Assembly: GCA_021234155.1 (NCBI GenBank)
Contig: JAJEKV010000072.1
Span: forward strand, 4,691,620-4,755,619
Source: Isoetes taiwanensis
Taxonomy: Eukaryota; Streptophyta; Lycopodiopsida; Isoetales; Isoetaceae
Reading direction: 5' to 3'
Length of the DNA: 64,000 nt
The notes beneath the pieces are model-generated. The model was given only the letters and a program-made list of their open reading frames with translations, made no database searches and had not been told where the DNA came from. A program made the position numbers and the translations under genes. Positions 1 to 9,945 of the stretch are shown here, in pieces. Position 1 is the stretch's first letter. Every line of letters begins with the position of its first letter.

Positions 1-1205
1 CTTAGGCAGTCTATCTTCTGACATTAGGTTGACTTTATTGACGAAATTAATTGTCTGATATAGAGCCTCAGCTTCTAGAGGAATCAAACCTGCTTCTGCC
101 AAGAGTATAGCGTAAGGTGTCTGTCTTTTGACTCCTAGCTCTTCGTGGAGGAAAGATTTGAGCACCATTTCAATCTGCCCCCAAAGCTTTAGTGATATGG
201 ATGGCCCCCAAATGGGAGCGCCGTACAAGATGACAGTCTGCACAAGAGTCTTAAACAACATTTTTTTCAAACTCCAATCACCCAAAGAGGCTTTATAGCA
301 TCTCGCCAACATACTATAAAGTGCTGCTTTGCCACCTGTAACACGTTTATGCACACAATCCTTCCATTTGTAGTTAGATGAAAATTCTAGCCCGAGATAT
401 TTGTAGCATTCTACTATTTCCAAAACAGAACCGTCATACCAAAAAGATTGCCTCTTAACTGTTCCAAAAACCATCACCTTGGACTTACCCAGATTTACTT
501 TCATTTGTTTGGCTCTGCAGAAATCACATAAACTGTTCAAGTGATCTTGAAGTCCATTCGGTGAGTCCGCTACTAGTACTACATCGTCTGCATATAAAAG
601 CAACTGAATGAGAATGTCACCTAGCATCGTACCTGCAAATCCCCTCTGTTGTAGCCATTCCTCCAGCTCATCGATGTACAGACCAAATAGCGTCGGTGAT
701 AATGGACAACCCTGGCGTACTCCCATTGTGCTTTGTACTGTATCTTCTAGTCTGCATGAAAGCTTGGCGATCACTTCCTCATACAATTTACTGACAGCTC
801 CTTTAAGAGATAAGGGAACACCGATTTGATCCATACGTGCACCTAGATTATCTCGTGGCACCGAGTCGAACGCCTTCGAGAAATCTATGAAGGCCAAATA
901 CAGGGCTTTTCTTGGTTCTTTTGCCTTTTCAATAAGAACCCTCAAAGTTATTGCATGGTCCAGAGTATTATGCTGTCTCCTAAAACCTGCTTGGCATGTA
1001 GCCCTTTTTCCATACTCCTCAGCCCAACTGCTCAGTTTTCTTTCTAATAAACTGCCCAAGAGTTTTGAGAACACATTTTCCACCATAATGGTACGGTAAT
1101 TCCGTACATCCCTTCTATTCCCGGTCTTATATATCGGAACTATTTTGTTCTCCTTCCATGTTTGTGGCAAACCATATGCGAACTGCTTCCTTCCCCACCC
1201 ATAGA
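1..1205 (-). mobile_element. LINE-type reverse transcriptase fragment A, continues past window edge
   Basis: Reading the minus strand from about 1205 to base 1 gives one frame without a stop, about 400 codons. In order it shows LPQTWKENKIVPIYK, the palm motif FIDFSKAFDSV, the GVRQGCPLSP block and the catalytic box YADDVVLVAD (583-594 encodes YADD), followed by a thumb-like region. This is the RT domain of a non-LTR retrotransposon, with a YADD style unlike the FADD of its neighbour B. The 5' part (endonuclease) is missing: the frame joins element B near 1200, so A looks like a 5'-truncated insertion into B, both on the minus strand. The open frame suggests a fairly young copy. The clade is not certain from these motifs. 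Confidence 0.85.
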
Positions 1206-2593
1206 GCACTACACTTAGCCCAATTAAGGAGACAACCAGATGCAATTAAAAATATATCCAAAATCTTTTTGATTATCTGCACATTATTCTCTTCACCATC
1301 CACTAGCAAGAAGGTATCGTCTGCAAACTGATTAACCAAAACCTGTTCACCTTCCACCAATAATAATCCCTTTACCAAACCATCCTTTTCAGCCTCATGC
1401 AATAGTTGCAAAAGTCCTTCTGCCACTATAGTAAACAAAAAAGGAGCTAAAGGGCAACCTTGCCTTATTCCACGTTCAATTGGAAAAAGCACCAATGGTT
1501 CTCCATGATACAGTACTACCCCCTTAGCAAAAATCAACATTTTATGCATCATAGGGTAAAAGCATGTTAGGGTGTACCACTTTTGGAACCTGCAAAAGTA
1601 CATACACTAGGTACTTCAGAACTGGGTACTTTCTCATTTTTATCTTCATTAAAACTAGTACAAAAGTCCAAAATAAAAGTCAAGGACGCATTAATATTCA
1701 AAGCTAAGATAAAGATAATGCTACCTGAGACCAAAATATATATAAAAGTTCTAGAATGTACCTTTTATTGAGATATTACACAGGTACCCAGTACCCAGTC
1801 CTGGGTACCTTTTTAGGTACTTTTTTAGTCACTAAATAATACTTTTTAAGGGACACCCTAACATGCTTTTACCCCATAGATCGGAAACCAGACCCAAATC
1901 CCAATTTCAAAAGCATGGCATCCAAGAAAGTCCACTTCACACTATCATAAGCTTTAGCAAAATCCAATTTTAAATATAGAAGATTTTGACCTGAACATTG
2001 GGCCCAATGAACTCCTTCATATGCTGCCACTATATTATGAAAAATTTGCCAACCTGGAAGAAATCCTGACTGAGCCGCATCTATTCTCAATCCCAAAACC
2101 TGTTTAAGTCTTTCTGCATAGGCTTTTGCAATAATTTTATAGAAGTAGATAGAAGAGTTGAATGCAAACAGGTTCTTTCACTTTAGGAATAAGAGAAATC
2201 AAACCCGTATTCAAAATCCTATCAAATTGATGTGAAGTATACAAATCTTTGTATGCCTCCATAATGCTCACTGACGTCCATTCCCAATAACTTTTAAAAA
2301 ATTCTACAGGGATACCATCCATACCTGGACATTTATCTGAAGCCAACTCAAATGTTGCTGCTCGCAATTCAGACATGGACAATGGGGCCTCTAACAATTG
2401 AGATTCCTCTTGTGAAAGAATTGCATGAATCTTAGAAAGCACAATATCCTGCATTACATCTTCATGAGGCAAGTGTTTGACCTTAAAAAAAGTTTCAAAG
2501 TATTGAGTAAGGGACTGCTTAATCTCATTTGGCTCTGTCATTACCCTCCCATCCGGCAGAGATAAAGAGTGCATAGTAGCTGCATACCTCTTC
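1206..2593 (-). mobile_element. L1-like LINE reverse transcriptase relic B, interrupted
   Basis: The minus strand encodes plant L1-type RT pieces. 2574-2140 has MHSLSLPDGRV and CPGMDGIPVEFFKSYW. About 2130-1875 has YKIIAKAYAERLKQVLG, QSGFLPGWQIFHN and LDFAKAYDSVKW. 1549-1206 has GIRQGCPLAPFLF and the catalytic FADDTFLLVDG. The order is right, but a short segment is missing near 2140, with a stop there, and a MITE (1554-1874) splits the palm domain; without the MITE the reading runs ...GFRSMMHKML. The apparent start near 1603 lies inside the MITE and is not real. The 5' side is cut at 2593 by the LTR element, and part of the frame (KQANKQKR) may continue in the flank from 17104. Dead copy. Confidence 0.82.
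1554..1874. mobile_element. MITE inserted in LINE B
   Basis: The segment has perfect 22-bp terminal inverted repeats (1554-1575 and 1853-1874), each starting GGGTAAAAGCATGTTAGGG. It is flanked by CATA at 1550-1553 and 1875-1878, a 4-bp (possibly CATAG, 5-bp) target duplication. Removing it rejoins the LINE RT frame. It is 321 bp, AT-rich and non-coding, with GGTAC-containing short repeats inside. The superfamily is not clear from the terminus. Confidence 0.85.
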
Positions 2594-4205
2594 TGTGACG
2601 TTCCAAGTATTTATACGGTATATGTATAAATACATTGACACGTCACCCAGTATAGATACGCCACCATGGGGTATGGTAACCTAGGGGGTTGACCTAAGAG
2701 GGATTTAATTAGCTATGCTAATTTAATCATTAGGGATAATAACCTATGATTAAGGAAATTAATAATTAAGAAGGATAATTAAGCCAATTATAGTTTGGGA
2801 AGGCGCCACCTGGCCAAACTCGATTGGCCAGCATGGGGATTACTAATTGGATCCAATAAGGTGGATCACCACCCCCATATCAACCAAAATCGAACCAGTT
2901 GAGCGCCCAAGGAGCAGTTGAGCGCCCAAGGACTGTTGCTGACCTTCCCAAATCACTGAACAACCACTAGCTGTCGCTGCCACCCTACTTACAGCTCTAT
3001 GGAAGCACCCCACGATAACGGTTCCAGCCGAAACACGGGTTAGTAGTAGTTTAGCTTGTGAATTGTAGGATAGTACTTCAGTACTCTTTTCTGATTGCTT
3101 TTGTTGAGATTAACCCCTCTCTGGTAAGTAGGATTACATTTCAATTATGAATGGTGCTCTGTTACGAAATGATTGATGTATCTATGGAGTATTTTGGTAG
3201 CTTCCATTAAACAGGGGTTTAAGAGGGGGGTAGAGACCTCTGAGCTCATATATGATAGTATGCTCCTAGATAGAGCCCTGTAATATTCCCATTATTTGCG
3301 GCCTGTGTACAAGAGACCACCGGGTCGTAGACGCTATGGTCTGGCTTAGCACCAGAGAAGGGACGCAGTGGTGAAGTGGGGGCTTGCACGAACATAAAAG
3401 GCTCCTGAGACTCCTACAGTGGGCTAGGCCTGATAGCCGGTCACGTAGAGGGCCGGGTATGGGTCTGACACTCCCTGGGTGTAGAGGTGTGATCCGTATG
3501 GAGCATCTTGCACTTTGAGTAGATTTAGGGTGAGTAAGTTGGGTACGGATGCGGGGGTCGCTGATGCGGCACGTATTCTCTAGCTCACCCATGGAACCAC
3601 TGTGATCCTGGAAGGGGACGCTTCCCTGACCTGCCTCATCGGACCGGGGCGTCATGAACCCTGGAGTAGGCTCAAAAGGGTGATACCTTGAGTCTGCGTC
3701 TCCGGAAGGCTATAGCGAAGCCATAGCGTGAATCGACCCATTTGCAAAGTGTGCACAGGAGGGGCGGATGGAGTGGACAACCCTAGCCGATGTTCTATGC
3801 CAGCCAACGCCATGCCAAGACTCGGTCTGCTGATCTCTTGAGACCTAGCCGTCAGTCGATCCTCACTGGAGTCTGAGCCGGGGTAGAACCTAGGGGTTGG
3901 GGTGTTTTCTTAGGTTTAGATGCATATTCTTTGCCGTTGGTACTTGGATGGATGTGCCACCCTTCGTGGTGGATATTTATATATGATTTATGCTGCGTGC
4001 TAACCCTTGTATTCATGCTTCCGCGACGTAGGAGCCCATCGAAGGCGTGGGCCGAATGACACCTCCGTGTCCTTCACTCGAGCATCTCTACGTAGATGGC
4101 CCGGGTCAGACGGAGGGCCCTGCTCATAGCGAGATGGTTGCCATGGGAGGGGAAAGTCCCCGTATGTATACGGCCGAGGGTCGTATATATTCAGGGAGCG
4201 TCACA
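2594..4205 (+). repeat. 5' long terminal repeat
   Basis: About 1.6 kb, matching 15467-17098 along its length with scattered substitutions and short indels; the worst block is near 2905-2950 against 15774-15815. It starts TGTGACG and ends CGTCACA, so the TG..CA ends are part of a 7-bp inverted repeat. The LTR holds several ACGT-core motifs and short TATA-like stretches. Frames on its minus strand (3266-3655) are not genes. Confidence 0.95.
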
Positions 4206-4206
4206 G

Positions 4207-4218
4207 TGGTATCAGAGC
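4207..4218 (+). other. Primer binding site, tRNA-iMet
   Basis: TGGTATCAGAGC, one base after the 5' LTR, is the standard plant initiator-Met tRNA primer complement. It marks the start of minus-strand DNA synthesis and confirms the LTR boundary. Confidence 0.95.
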
Positions 4219-4502
4219 CGTGATTTCGGTTGCTCGAAATCATAGCACTGGCCAAACCCTAACTCGTTAGTTCAGTAGCTAGGAGGAGGCTAATCTAGTG
4301 TGTTGCTTAGTCTTCTTTGATGTTTGGCTTTGTGTTAGGTTAAAGTAAGAAATTGTAGGTTTAAAGAAGTTAAGGCGACTGGAGGCCCCAAGTTTGGAGG
4401 GGTTATAAATTTTTGTAGGTAGTTCAAATGAAGGAGAAAGTGGTTCCATTGAATCGAGCGTACCCCAAATCCCCTAGGACAGTCGTCGCTGGCGGAAAAA
4501 TG

Positions 4503-4725
4503 GTCACGGGAAGGCCCGAAAACCAACTCGGGCGCCGCTTGATTTTTGTCGCCTTGCAGTCGGGGTGGGAGAGCCAAAAATGCTGTCGGCGCCCGACCGT
4601 ACCGTCGCGAGTCAACGCGGGTCCTAAAGTCAACCCGGGCGCCGCTTGCTTTTCGTCGACCCCCAGTCGCGGTGGGAGCGCGTAGAATGCCGTCGGCGCC
4701 CGACCGTATTCCCGCCGTATAAATA
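4503..4725 (+). promoter_or_regulatory. GC-rich tandem repeat with TATA box, candidate ORF1 promoter
   Basis: Two imperfect copies of a GC-rich unit lie 107 bp apart; the best-conserved 72 bp are 4530-4601 and 4637-4708. Each begins GGGCGCCGCTTG and ends GGCGCCCGACCGTA. The second copy runs into TATAAATA at 4718-4725, then a T/A-rich run. ORF1 starts 258 bp further on. Composition is sharply unlike the surrounding retroelement. A promoter separate from the LTR is inferred; the repeat and TATA box are visible. Confidence 0.5.
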
Positions 4726-4982
4726 ATTTTTTTAATACAATAAAAAAAAAAAAAAGTAATAAGGAAAAAAATTTAAACTTTAAAAGTTAGCCGGCCGTTA
4801 AAGTTATTATCCCCGCCTTGCCTTCAGCGCCTCCGCCCGCCGGATCCGACGCCCGCCATAGCCGCCAGACCTGACCTTGCTTCTTCGCCCCCATTCTTCG
4901 CCAAACCCTAGCGCCTTCCATACCGCTTCCCTAGCAGCAAGCGCCCTACCGCCTGTTCTTCTAGACCTCAGCGCCATAAGCC

Positions 4983-6242
4983 ATGGCCAACACCAAGAGT
5001 ACTGTGGACCCCACTACCCTTACTATAGCAGAGATCTATGCCTTGATCGCCCGGCATATGGCTACTGACCCGGCCTTCATCGACATACTTTTGGACGAGT
5101 TGGTGAACCGGTTCGAGAACAATGATAGGGTTCCCTATCCCATCTACCATTTCTCGGAGCCCTTTCTGATCCGACTGAACCTCCGCCAGCTTCCTTACAC
5201 CATGGCCGAGCAACCTGACTTGGTCATGATGTTAATAAAGTTTTATCCTCCCGAATGTGAAGGCCACACCGAGGAGGAGGACATACGGAAGGAGGCCGAC
5301 CGCATCAGAAACTTGGCCAGGGAAGATGACCAAAGGGAGATAGAGCGAGCCGATACGGCGGCTCGAGGTAGGGAGTATCGGTACCTCGGGGATGGAGTCG
5401 CCGTCATAGATGGCAGGGCGATCGAGATTCCCCCATACCGATGGGATGAGGATTCCCACAGCTTCATATGGGGGGAGATCCCTGATATCAGCATAGATTA
5501 CTTAATAACGATTCAGATAGACATGGCCCAGAAACCCGACCGATACCACGCTGAACTCCTTCGCCGCAGTGTAGCACAACATTACGCTCAGGTTGAAGAA
5601 GACCTTAGGAGAGCCCAGGAGTTCCGGGAAGAGCAGGAGAGGATCCAAAGGGAGAAAGAGGAGAAGGCCCGGCAGGAGCAGCCAGACCAGCAGGGCGAAG
5701 GGGGATCAGGGAGTGGGCAGGGTCCAACCCCAACCGAGCACACGACCGTTAAGCACCGGAGGAAGTCCGTGGTCCGAAAGTCCGGCAGTCAATACAAGGA
5801 AAAGCTAAGGACTGTCGGGGCTTTTGGGAAGAATGTGAACTCCAGTCGGCGGCAGGAGCGGGTGGATGCGTCCCGACCAGTTGTTGGGGCCAAGACTGTA
5901 CCTGCACAAAGGGGGCCGCCTCCCAACCCTGCTCCACAAAGAAAACCCCACCGGTTTCGACCCGGTACTGTTGCCTTACGGGAGATCCGTAAGTTTCAGA
6001 AGTCCACCCAACTTCTGATACGGAAGCTCCCCTTTCAGAGGTTGGTTCGGGAGATTGCCCAGGAGTTCAAAACCGACCTCCGCTTCCAGACATTCGCTAT
6101 CTTGGCGCTCCAGGAGGCTGCGGAGGCCTATCTGGTGGCACTCTTTGGGGATGCCAATCTTTGCACAATCCACGCAAAGAGGGTCACCATAATGCCTAAA
6201 GATTTAGCCCTCGCCCGCAGGATTCGGGGGGAGCATCCTTAG
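4983..6242 (+). CDS. ORF1: novel N-terminal protein fused to a histone H3 fold
   Basis: 419 residues, ATG to TAG, uninterrupted. Residues 321-419 (5943-6239) align without a gap to histone H3 residues 37-135: [56 protein letters not shown] and RRIRGEHP, stopping exactly at H3 position 135. K56, K64, K79, C110, H113, K115, K122 and the L1/L2 loop arginines remain. Visible changes include Y54F, E59Q, D77E, S87F, G102A, E105G, R134H and A135P. F41 is plant H3.1-like while L90 is H3.3-like. The H3 tail (1-36) is absent. In its place is an unknown domain (1-190), a charged coiled-coil-like stretch (about 195-240, rich in E/R/Q) and a basic, proline-rich linker. Poly(A) signal AATAAA at 6289. A nucleosome-related role is inferred only. 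Confidence 0.93.
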   Translation: MANTKSTVDPTTLTIAEIYALIARHMATDPAFIDILLDELVNRFENNDRVPYPIYHFSEPFLIRLNLRQLPYTMAEQPDLVMMLIKFYPPECEGHTEEEDIRKEADRIRNLAREDDQREIERADTAARGREYRYLGDGVAVIDGRAIEIPPYRWDEDSHSFIWGEIPDISIDYLITIQIDMAQKPDRYHAELLRRSVAQHYAQVEEDLRRAQEFREEQERIQREKEEKARQEQPDQQGEGGSGSGQGPTPTEHTTVKHRRKSVVRKSGSQYKEKLRTVGAFGKNVNSSRRQERVDASRPVVGAKTVPAQRGPPPNPAPQRKPHRFRPGTVALREIRKFQKSTQLLIRKLPFQRLVREIAQEFKTDLRFQTFAILALQEAAEAYLVALFGDANLCTIHAKRVTIMPKDLALARRIRGEHP

Positions 6243-6288
6243 CACATTTTTGCAGGGGTTACGCATTGTAAATACTTTTTTGATATTT

Positions 6289-6443
6289 AATAAAAACTTT
6301 TTATTTTGTATTAAAAACCTTGTAATTTGTATTAAATACAAAAATGCCGACGTCAGCATAAATAAAAGGGGTTAAAAAGGATATTCAAACTTCATTTCAT
6401 TTCTTATACCTGTTTTTCTTCCTTCCTCCTCCCTTCCAGCGCC
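6289..6443 (+). promoter_or_regulatory. ORF1 poly(A) signal and candidate ORF2 promoter
   Basis: AATAAA at 6289-6294 follows ORF1 by about 46 bases. Then come GACGTCA (6349-6355), which contains the ACGTCA hexamer known from plant histone promoters, and an ATAAATAAAA TATA-like box at 6358-6367, 77 bp before the ORF2 ATG. The order terminator, ACGT element, TATA, start suggests ORF2 is its own transcription unit. The link to histone promoters is suggestive only; ACGT cores are common. Confidence 0.45.
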
Positions 6444-7844
6444 ATGGCAACCACCGACCTACTTGCATGGTACCACGATGGAGAGCATTGGGATCCGCAA
6501 GTGCCCTTCGACCTGTTGCGGCCCTTGCTATGTCAGCGCCTAGATCTCATCACTAATATGCAGCGGCACCCAGACTATGCCGGATTCCTAGAGTTTTACA
6601 CAGAGGAGATGCTTCCTTTGTGTGTTCCTCTTGGGGATCCTCCCCAGTTGTATCTAGAACGGGAGGTAGTCCAGGATATGTTAGGGGGTGACACCCACGC
6701 GTATGATGTGCTGAAAGGAAAGCTTAGATGGGGCAAGCACCTGCCCGTTGTCCAGCATCAGGGGCGACAATATCTTGAAGTCACCTTCGCCCTAGCCATC
6801 CTCATGGATCAATACGTTGAGGATGAGACTTTGCCGGCAAAGAAAGGCAAACTTCCTGAATCTTCCGAGGAGGGAGAAGATGAGCATATAGGCATGAGTG
6901 ATTTCGCCCGTTGGAAGCAGTTGGCAGAGGAGATGCCACCACACCGGGAACAAGCTGCACGCTTGTCAGGGCTAGACGCCCTTCCAGTTGTGTATCACCA
7001 AGGGCAAGAATATCTTCTCTTGGATGATATCATCTGGACCTATCATATGGTGGCCGGATTTAAGCACCGGCGTAAGGACCATGTACTCTATGAGCTAGCG
7101 GAGTACTGTATGGATGATTTCATCGACTTTGCTCCTATTGAGCTTCCTCCGGAGGTGCAGCAGTTACTCCAATTCCACCAGGAGACCCTAGAGCCAGCTA
7201 AGACTTTGCTACGGCTTCGGGAACTAGTGATGCAGGATCCACCCTCTCAGCCTTCACCGGATGCCTTTACAGCTATGGGACCTCATGTTCCAAATATTAA
7301 TATGGTCGAGGTTCCCTCCGATTCGGATGAGGAGGGAGAGGATCTATACCATAATCCTGCTCATCTGAAGGAAGAGCAGCAGGAACTTAAGGAAGAAGAA
7401 GTCCCTATGGACTTAGACAAGGAGGTGGCCACGTCAGAGACCCCGCAAGGGAAGGTATTGGGAAACCACCTTACTCGCTTCTTCTTATCAGCTTTCCGAC
7501 AGGGGCAAGTTCTTTTTATAGCCCGAGACTTAGGGCCGGAGGCCGAAGCTTCATGGTGGACCCTCCGTGCTCTTTCCACATTGGCCGGGCACAAGAAGCT
7601 TCCCTATCGTACGTTTACTTATGTACTCGTACGACGGGATCTTGCCCTGACGGCCTTGGGCCAAGACATTGCACCTTGGATGAGTATGAAGCTCCTGACA
7701 GCGGCCCCATTGGCTGTTGCCTATCCGCCAGAGGTTGCCTCCATTGCGGCTGCCACAGTAGACCCAGGGGTGACTCTGCTACGACACCGACCGCCGCCAC
7801 CCCCTCTTCGGCATAAGGATGAGGAGGGAGGACCTAGCTCTTAA
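6444..7844 (+). CDS. ORF2: unknown acidic protein with an internal repeat
   Basis: 466 residues, intact, ATG in GCCATGG context. I do not recognise the family. Two copies of LPVVxHQGxxYL lie at residues 100-111 and 180-191, exactly 80 residues apart, each followed by a hydrophobic helix-like stretch, so the N-terminal half looks like a duplicated domain. Residues about 290-335 are strongly acidic (SDSDEEGED and EEQQELKEEE). The C-terminus is proline-rich and basic (RHRPPPPPLRHK). No signal peptide or clear membrane span. It sits between ORF1 and ORF3 on the same strand inside the chromovirus. Being open over 1.4 kb while gag-pol beside it is full of stops argues against random decay. An acidic, histone-chaperone-like role is only a guess. 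Confidence 0.75.
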   Translation: MATTDLLAWYHDGEHWDPQVPFDLLRPLLCQRLDLITNMQRHPDYAGFLEFYTEEMLPLCVPLGDPPQLYLEREVVQDMLGGDTHAYDVLKGKLRWGKHLPVVQHQGRQYLEVTFALAILMDQYVEDETLPAKKGKLPESSEEGEDEHIGMSDFARWKQLAEEMPPHREQAARLSGLDALPVVYHQGQEYLLLDDIIWTYHMVAGFKHRRKDHVLYELAEYCMDDFIDFAPIELPPEVQQLLQFHQETLEPAKTLLRLRELVMQDPPSQPSPDAFTAMGPHVPNINMVEVPSDSDEEGEDLYHNPAHLKEEQQELKEEEVPMDLDKEVATSETPQGKVLGNHLTRFFLSAFRQGQVLFIARDLGPEAEASWWTLRALSTLAGHKKLPYRTFTYVLVRRDLALTALGQDIAPWMSMKLLTAAPLAVAYPPEVASIAAATVDPGVTLLRHRPPPPPLRHKDEEGGPSS

Positions 7845-8112
7845 ATAATTGTATTACGCAGTTTGTATTGCGTATAGTTATAGAACTTTGGTCTGGCATT
7901 TTTCTTTAGCCATTCTATAGATATGATATATCATCTTCTTATCAATTGTGACTATTTTCTCAATGAATACGATTAAAATTGTTCTCTTCCATGATGCGTT
8001 CATCTATCTATTGGAGTTTAGGGTATAACGAAATTGTTCAATATTCTATATTCACTTCTATCGTCTTGCAAAAGAAACACTCGAAGAATATGAAGAGAGA
8101 ATTACCGACCTA

Positions 8113-8526
8113 ATGAGGGATGATCCAGGGCCACCCGACCAGGACTATGGCCAAAGGTATGGGGAGTCCCCGGAATGGGACGAAGGTTACGAGATGGAAC
8201 CCGCGCCACCAGGGGAGCCCTATGATCCAGCCAAGGGGATGGGGATAATTAATATTCTCAGGGAACGCGCCTACGAGGACCTGAAGCAAACCCTTCGCCG
8301 CACATGGGACTATTGGGATATGTCCAGGCACGAAGCTTTCGAGGATGCCAACGACCACCTGTGGCAAATCTTCTATGCATTAAGGAGGCTTTTCAATCTC
8401 CTTATTATTAGCCCAACGCTAGATTACCAATCTGTAATAGTCCAGGCCTGGGCACGATACAAGCTCGTTAGGACCGTACGTGAAAGTGTTCGCTATTCAA
8501 TCTTGTACCCATTTGCGAACCCCTAG
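8113..8526 (+). CDS. ORF3: unknown protein, possibly 5'-incomplete
   Basis: 137 residues from ATG 8113 to TAG 8526. The same frame is open back to a stop at 8026-8028 and reads LAKETLEEYEERITDLM upstream, so the true start may be earlier or in a spliced exon. An acidic, proline-rich N-terminal half (PPDQDYGQRYGESPEWDEGY) precedes helical sequence with LRRTWDYWDM and DANDHLWQIFYALRRLF. No known family recognised. The 7845-8040 gap before it is AT-rich with no reading frame. It is the last extra frame before gag. Confidence 0.5.
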   Translation: MRDDPGPPDQDYGQRYGESPEWDEGYEMEPAPPGEPYDPAKGMGIINILRERAYEDLKQTLRRTWDYWDMSRHEAFEDANDHLWQIFYALRRLFNLLIISPTLDYQSVIVQAWARYKLVRTVRESVRYSILYPFANP

Positions 8527-8880
8527 GCCCAGTCTCTTTAGTTTTGTTCTTGTGATGTTATATGTGAGTTGAACTTTAAATGATCAATGTATAATACCTG
8601 TCCTTGTATTATGTCTTTGTATTAACTTCTGTCACTACCAATGTACTGAACCTTAATGTAATGACTGTTTTCACCTGTAATAAGGATCTTTGCCATTGTA
8701 CTTTTTCTTGTAATCTTTCTCTAACCTATCCAAAATGGCATTTTTGGTGAGACCTTATGTCACCATAAGTCGGCTTATACTTTTTTTATGCTGGATATAG
8801 ACGGTGAACGTAACGCCGCCTGGCAGACACCCTCAAATGCCAGTAGACTAACACCTGAACAGGAGCTATGTGTTGCATGC
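8527..8880 (+). other. AT-rich spacer between ORF3 and gag
   Basis: T-rich non-coding sequence with no open frame that I can support. It could hold ORF3's 3' end; TGTAAT and ATAAT-type poly(A) signals are present but not distinctive. Confidence 0.5.
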
Positions 8881-9945
8881 CAACCCACCACAGCATACAC
8901 AAGAAGACGGACCGGAGTTACCTCCACTACCGCCAAGTCCACCTGCACAGCAGCCATCTCCACCTGAAACCCGCCCTGTATCTGCACAGAGGGGGCCCCT
9001 TCTAAACGTCGTCAGAGTTCCTCTAGGGATAGCGCCACCTCCTCACAATCAGCCACTTCTGTGTCTTCTAAATCGTCGGTATCAGCTGGTGACCATGCAA
9101 AGTGCTGGGATAAGGAGTACCGCAAGACAGTGGATACAGCCATAACTAGTATATGGAAGAATAGGAAACTGGCCTAGTTTGATGGGAAATCTAGAGGCGG
9201 ACTGAATGCAGAGTCCTGGTTGGACGAAATGAAGGAATTCGGTAAATCCTATGGCATGACAGAAAAGGATACAGGAAAGGTTGCCACTACAAACCTTACA
9301 GGAGCTGCCCGAATTTGGTGGAAGGGCTATGCTAGAGCCAAGCATCTGGATAGAAGCAGGTGCAAGTTTAAGAAGTTTGCCAAAGCCTTTAAGTCGCATT
9401 ATGTGCCTCGTGCGCACAAATGCCAACAAATTCAGACCTTTTACAGGTTAGAGCAGAAGGGTATGTCAGTCCAGGCCTACACTGATGAATTTATGCGCCT
9501 GAGGCTGTATGTACCAGGTATGAATGAAAAGAAGGCGGTGGAGGGTTACATTGAAGGGTTGGCCCCATCAATTAAATGAATGGTTAAGGCCATAGACCCG
9601 AAATCTGTTGCGGAGGCTGAGGCTAAAGCATTGAGCCTCGAAGAGGAGACACCACCAAGGAACCAGTATCAGTGTCCTGCTCCTTACTCGCAGCCACGGC
9701 CGTCCACACCGTACAAACCCCGCTCGCCAAGTCCGGGGCCCTCTCAGCAGAACTCTTATGGCCGCCAGGAAAAGAAAGTCACCTTCAGCACGCCCGATAA
9801 ACAGAACAATGTCGGTAAGGAAGTTCGGAACCTCTTACAGTCTATTCCTAAAGAGGCCCGAGAACAGCTCCGCTGAGATAAGGCATGCTACAGGTGCATG
9901 CGGTCTGGGCACTTCATGCAGAATTGTCCTTATGTCACGCAGACT
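8881..9945 (+). pseudogene. gag: gag with CCHC zinc knuckle, broken by stops
   Basis: A Ser-rich stretch (SSSRDSATSSQSATSVSSKS, near 9010-9080) leads into the capsid region: FDGKSRGGLNAESWLDEM, TNLTGAARIWWKGY, FAKAFKSHYVP and YTDEFMRLRLYVPGM. A Pro/Ser-rich linker follows. The zinc knuckle C-x2-C-x4-H-x4-C is at 9886-9927 (CYRCMRSGHFMQNC). In-frame stops sit at about 9176 (TAG before FDGKS), 9577-9579 (TGA) and 9874-9876 (TGA, directly before the knuckle, likely CGA to TGA). The N-terminus is frame-disrupted upstream of about 8980. Gag packages element RNA; this copy cannot make it whole. Confidence 0.85.

Noticed and set aside
1127-1603. 158-codon minus frame taken as a gene with Met start
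   Set aside because: It begins inside the MITE and ends in LINE A; it is a chimera of three elements.
3266-3655. 129-codon minus frame in the 5' LTR
   Set aside because: Lies wholly in LTR sequence, only partly open in the 3' LTR copy, no family features.
5943-6239. CENH3 (centromeric H3)
   Set aside because: There is no longer loop 1 and no N-terminal CENH3 signature; the core matches canonical H3 without indels.
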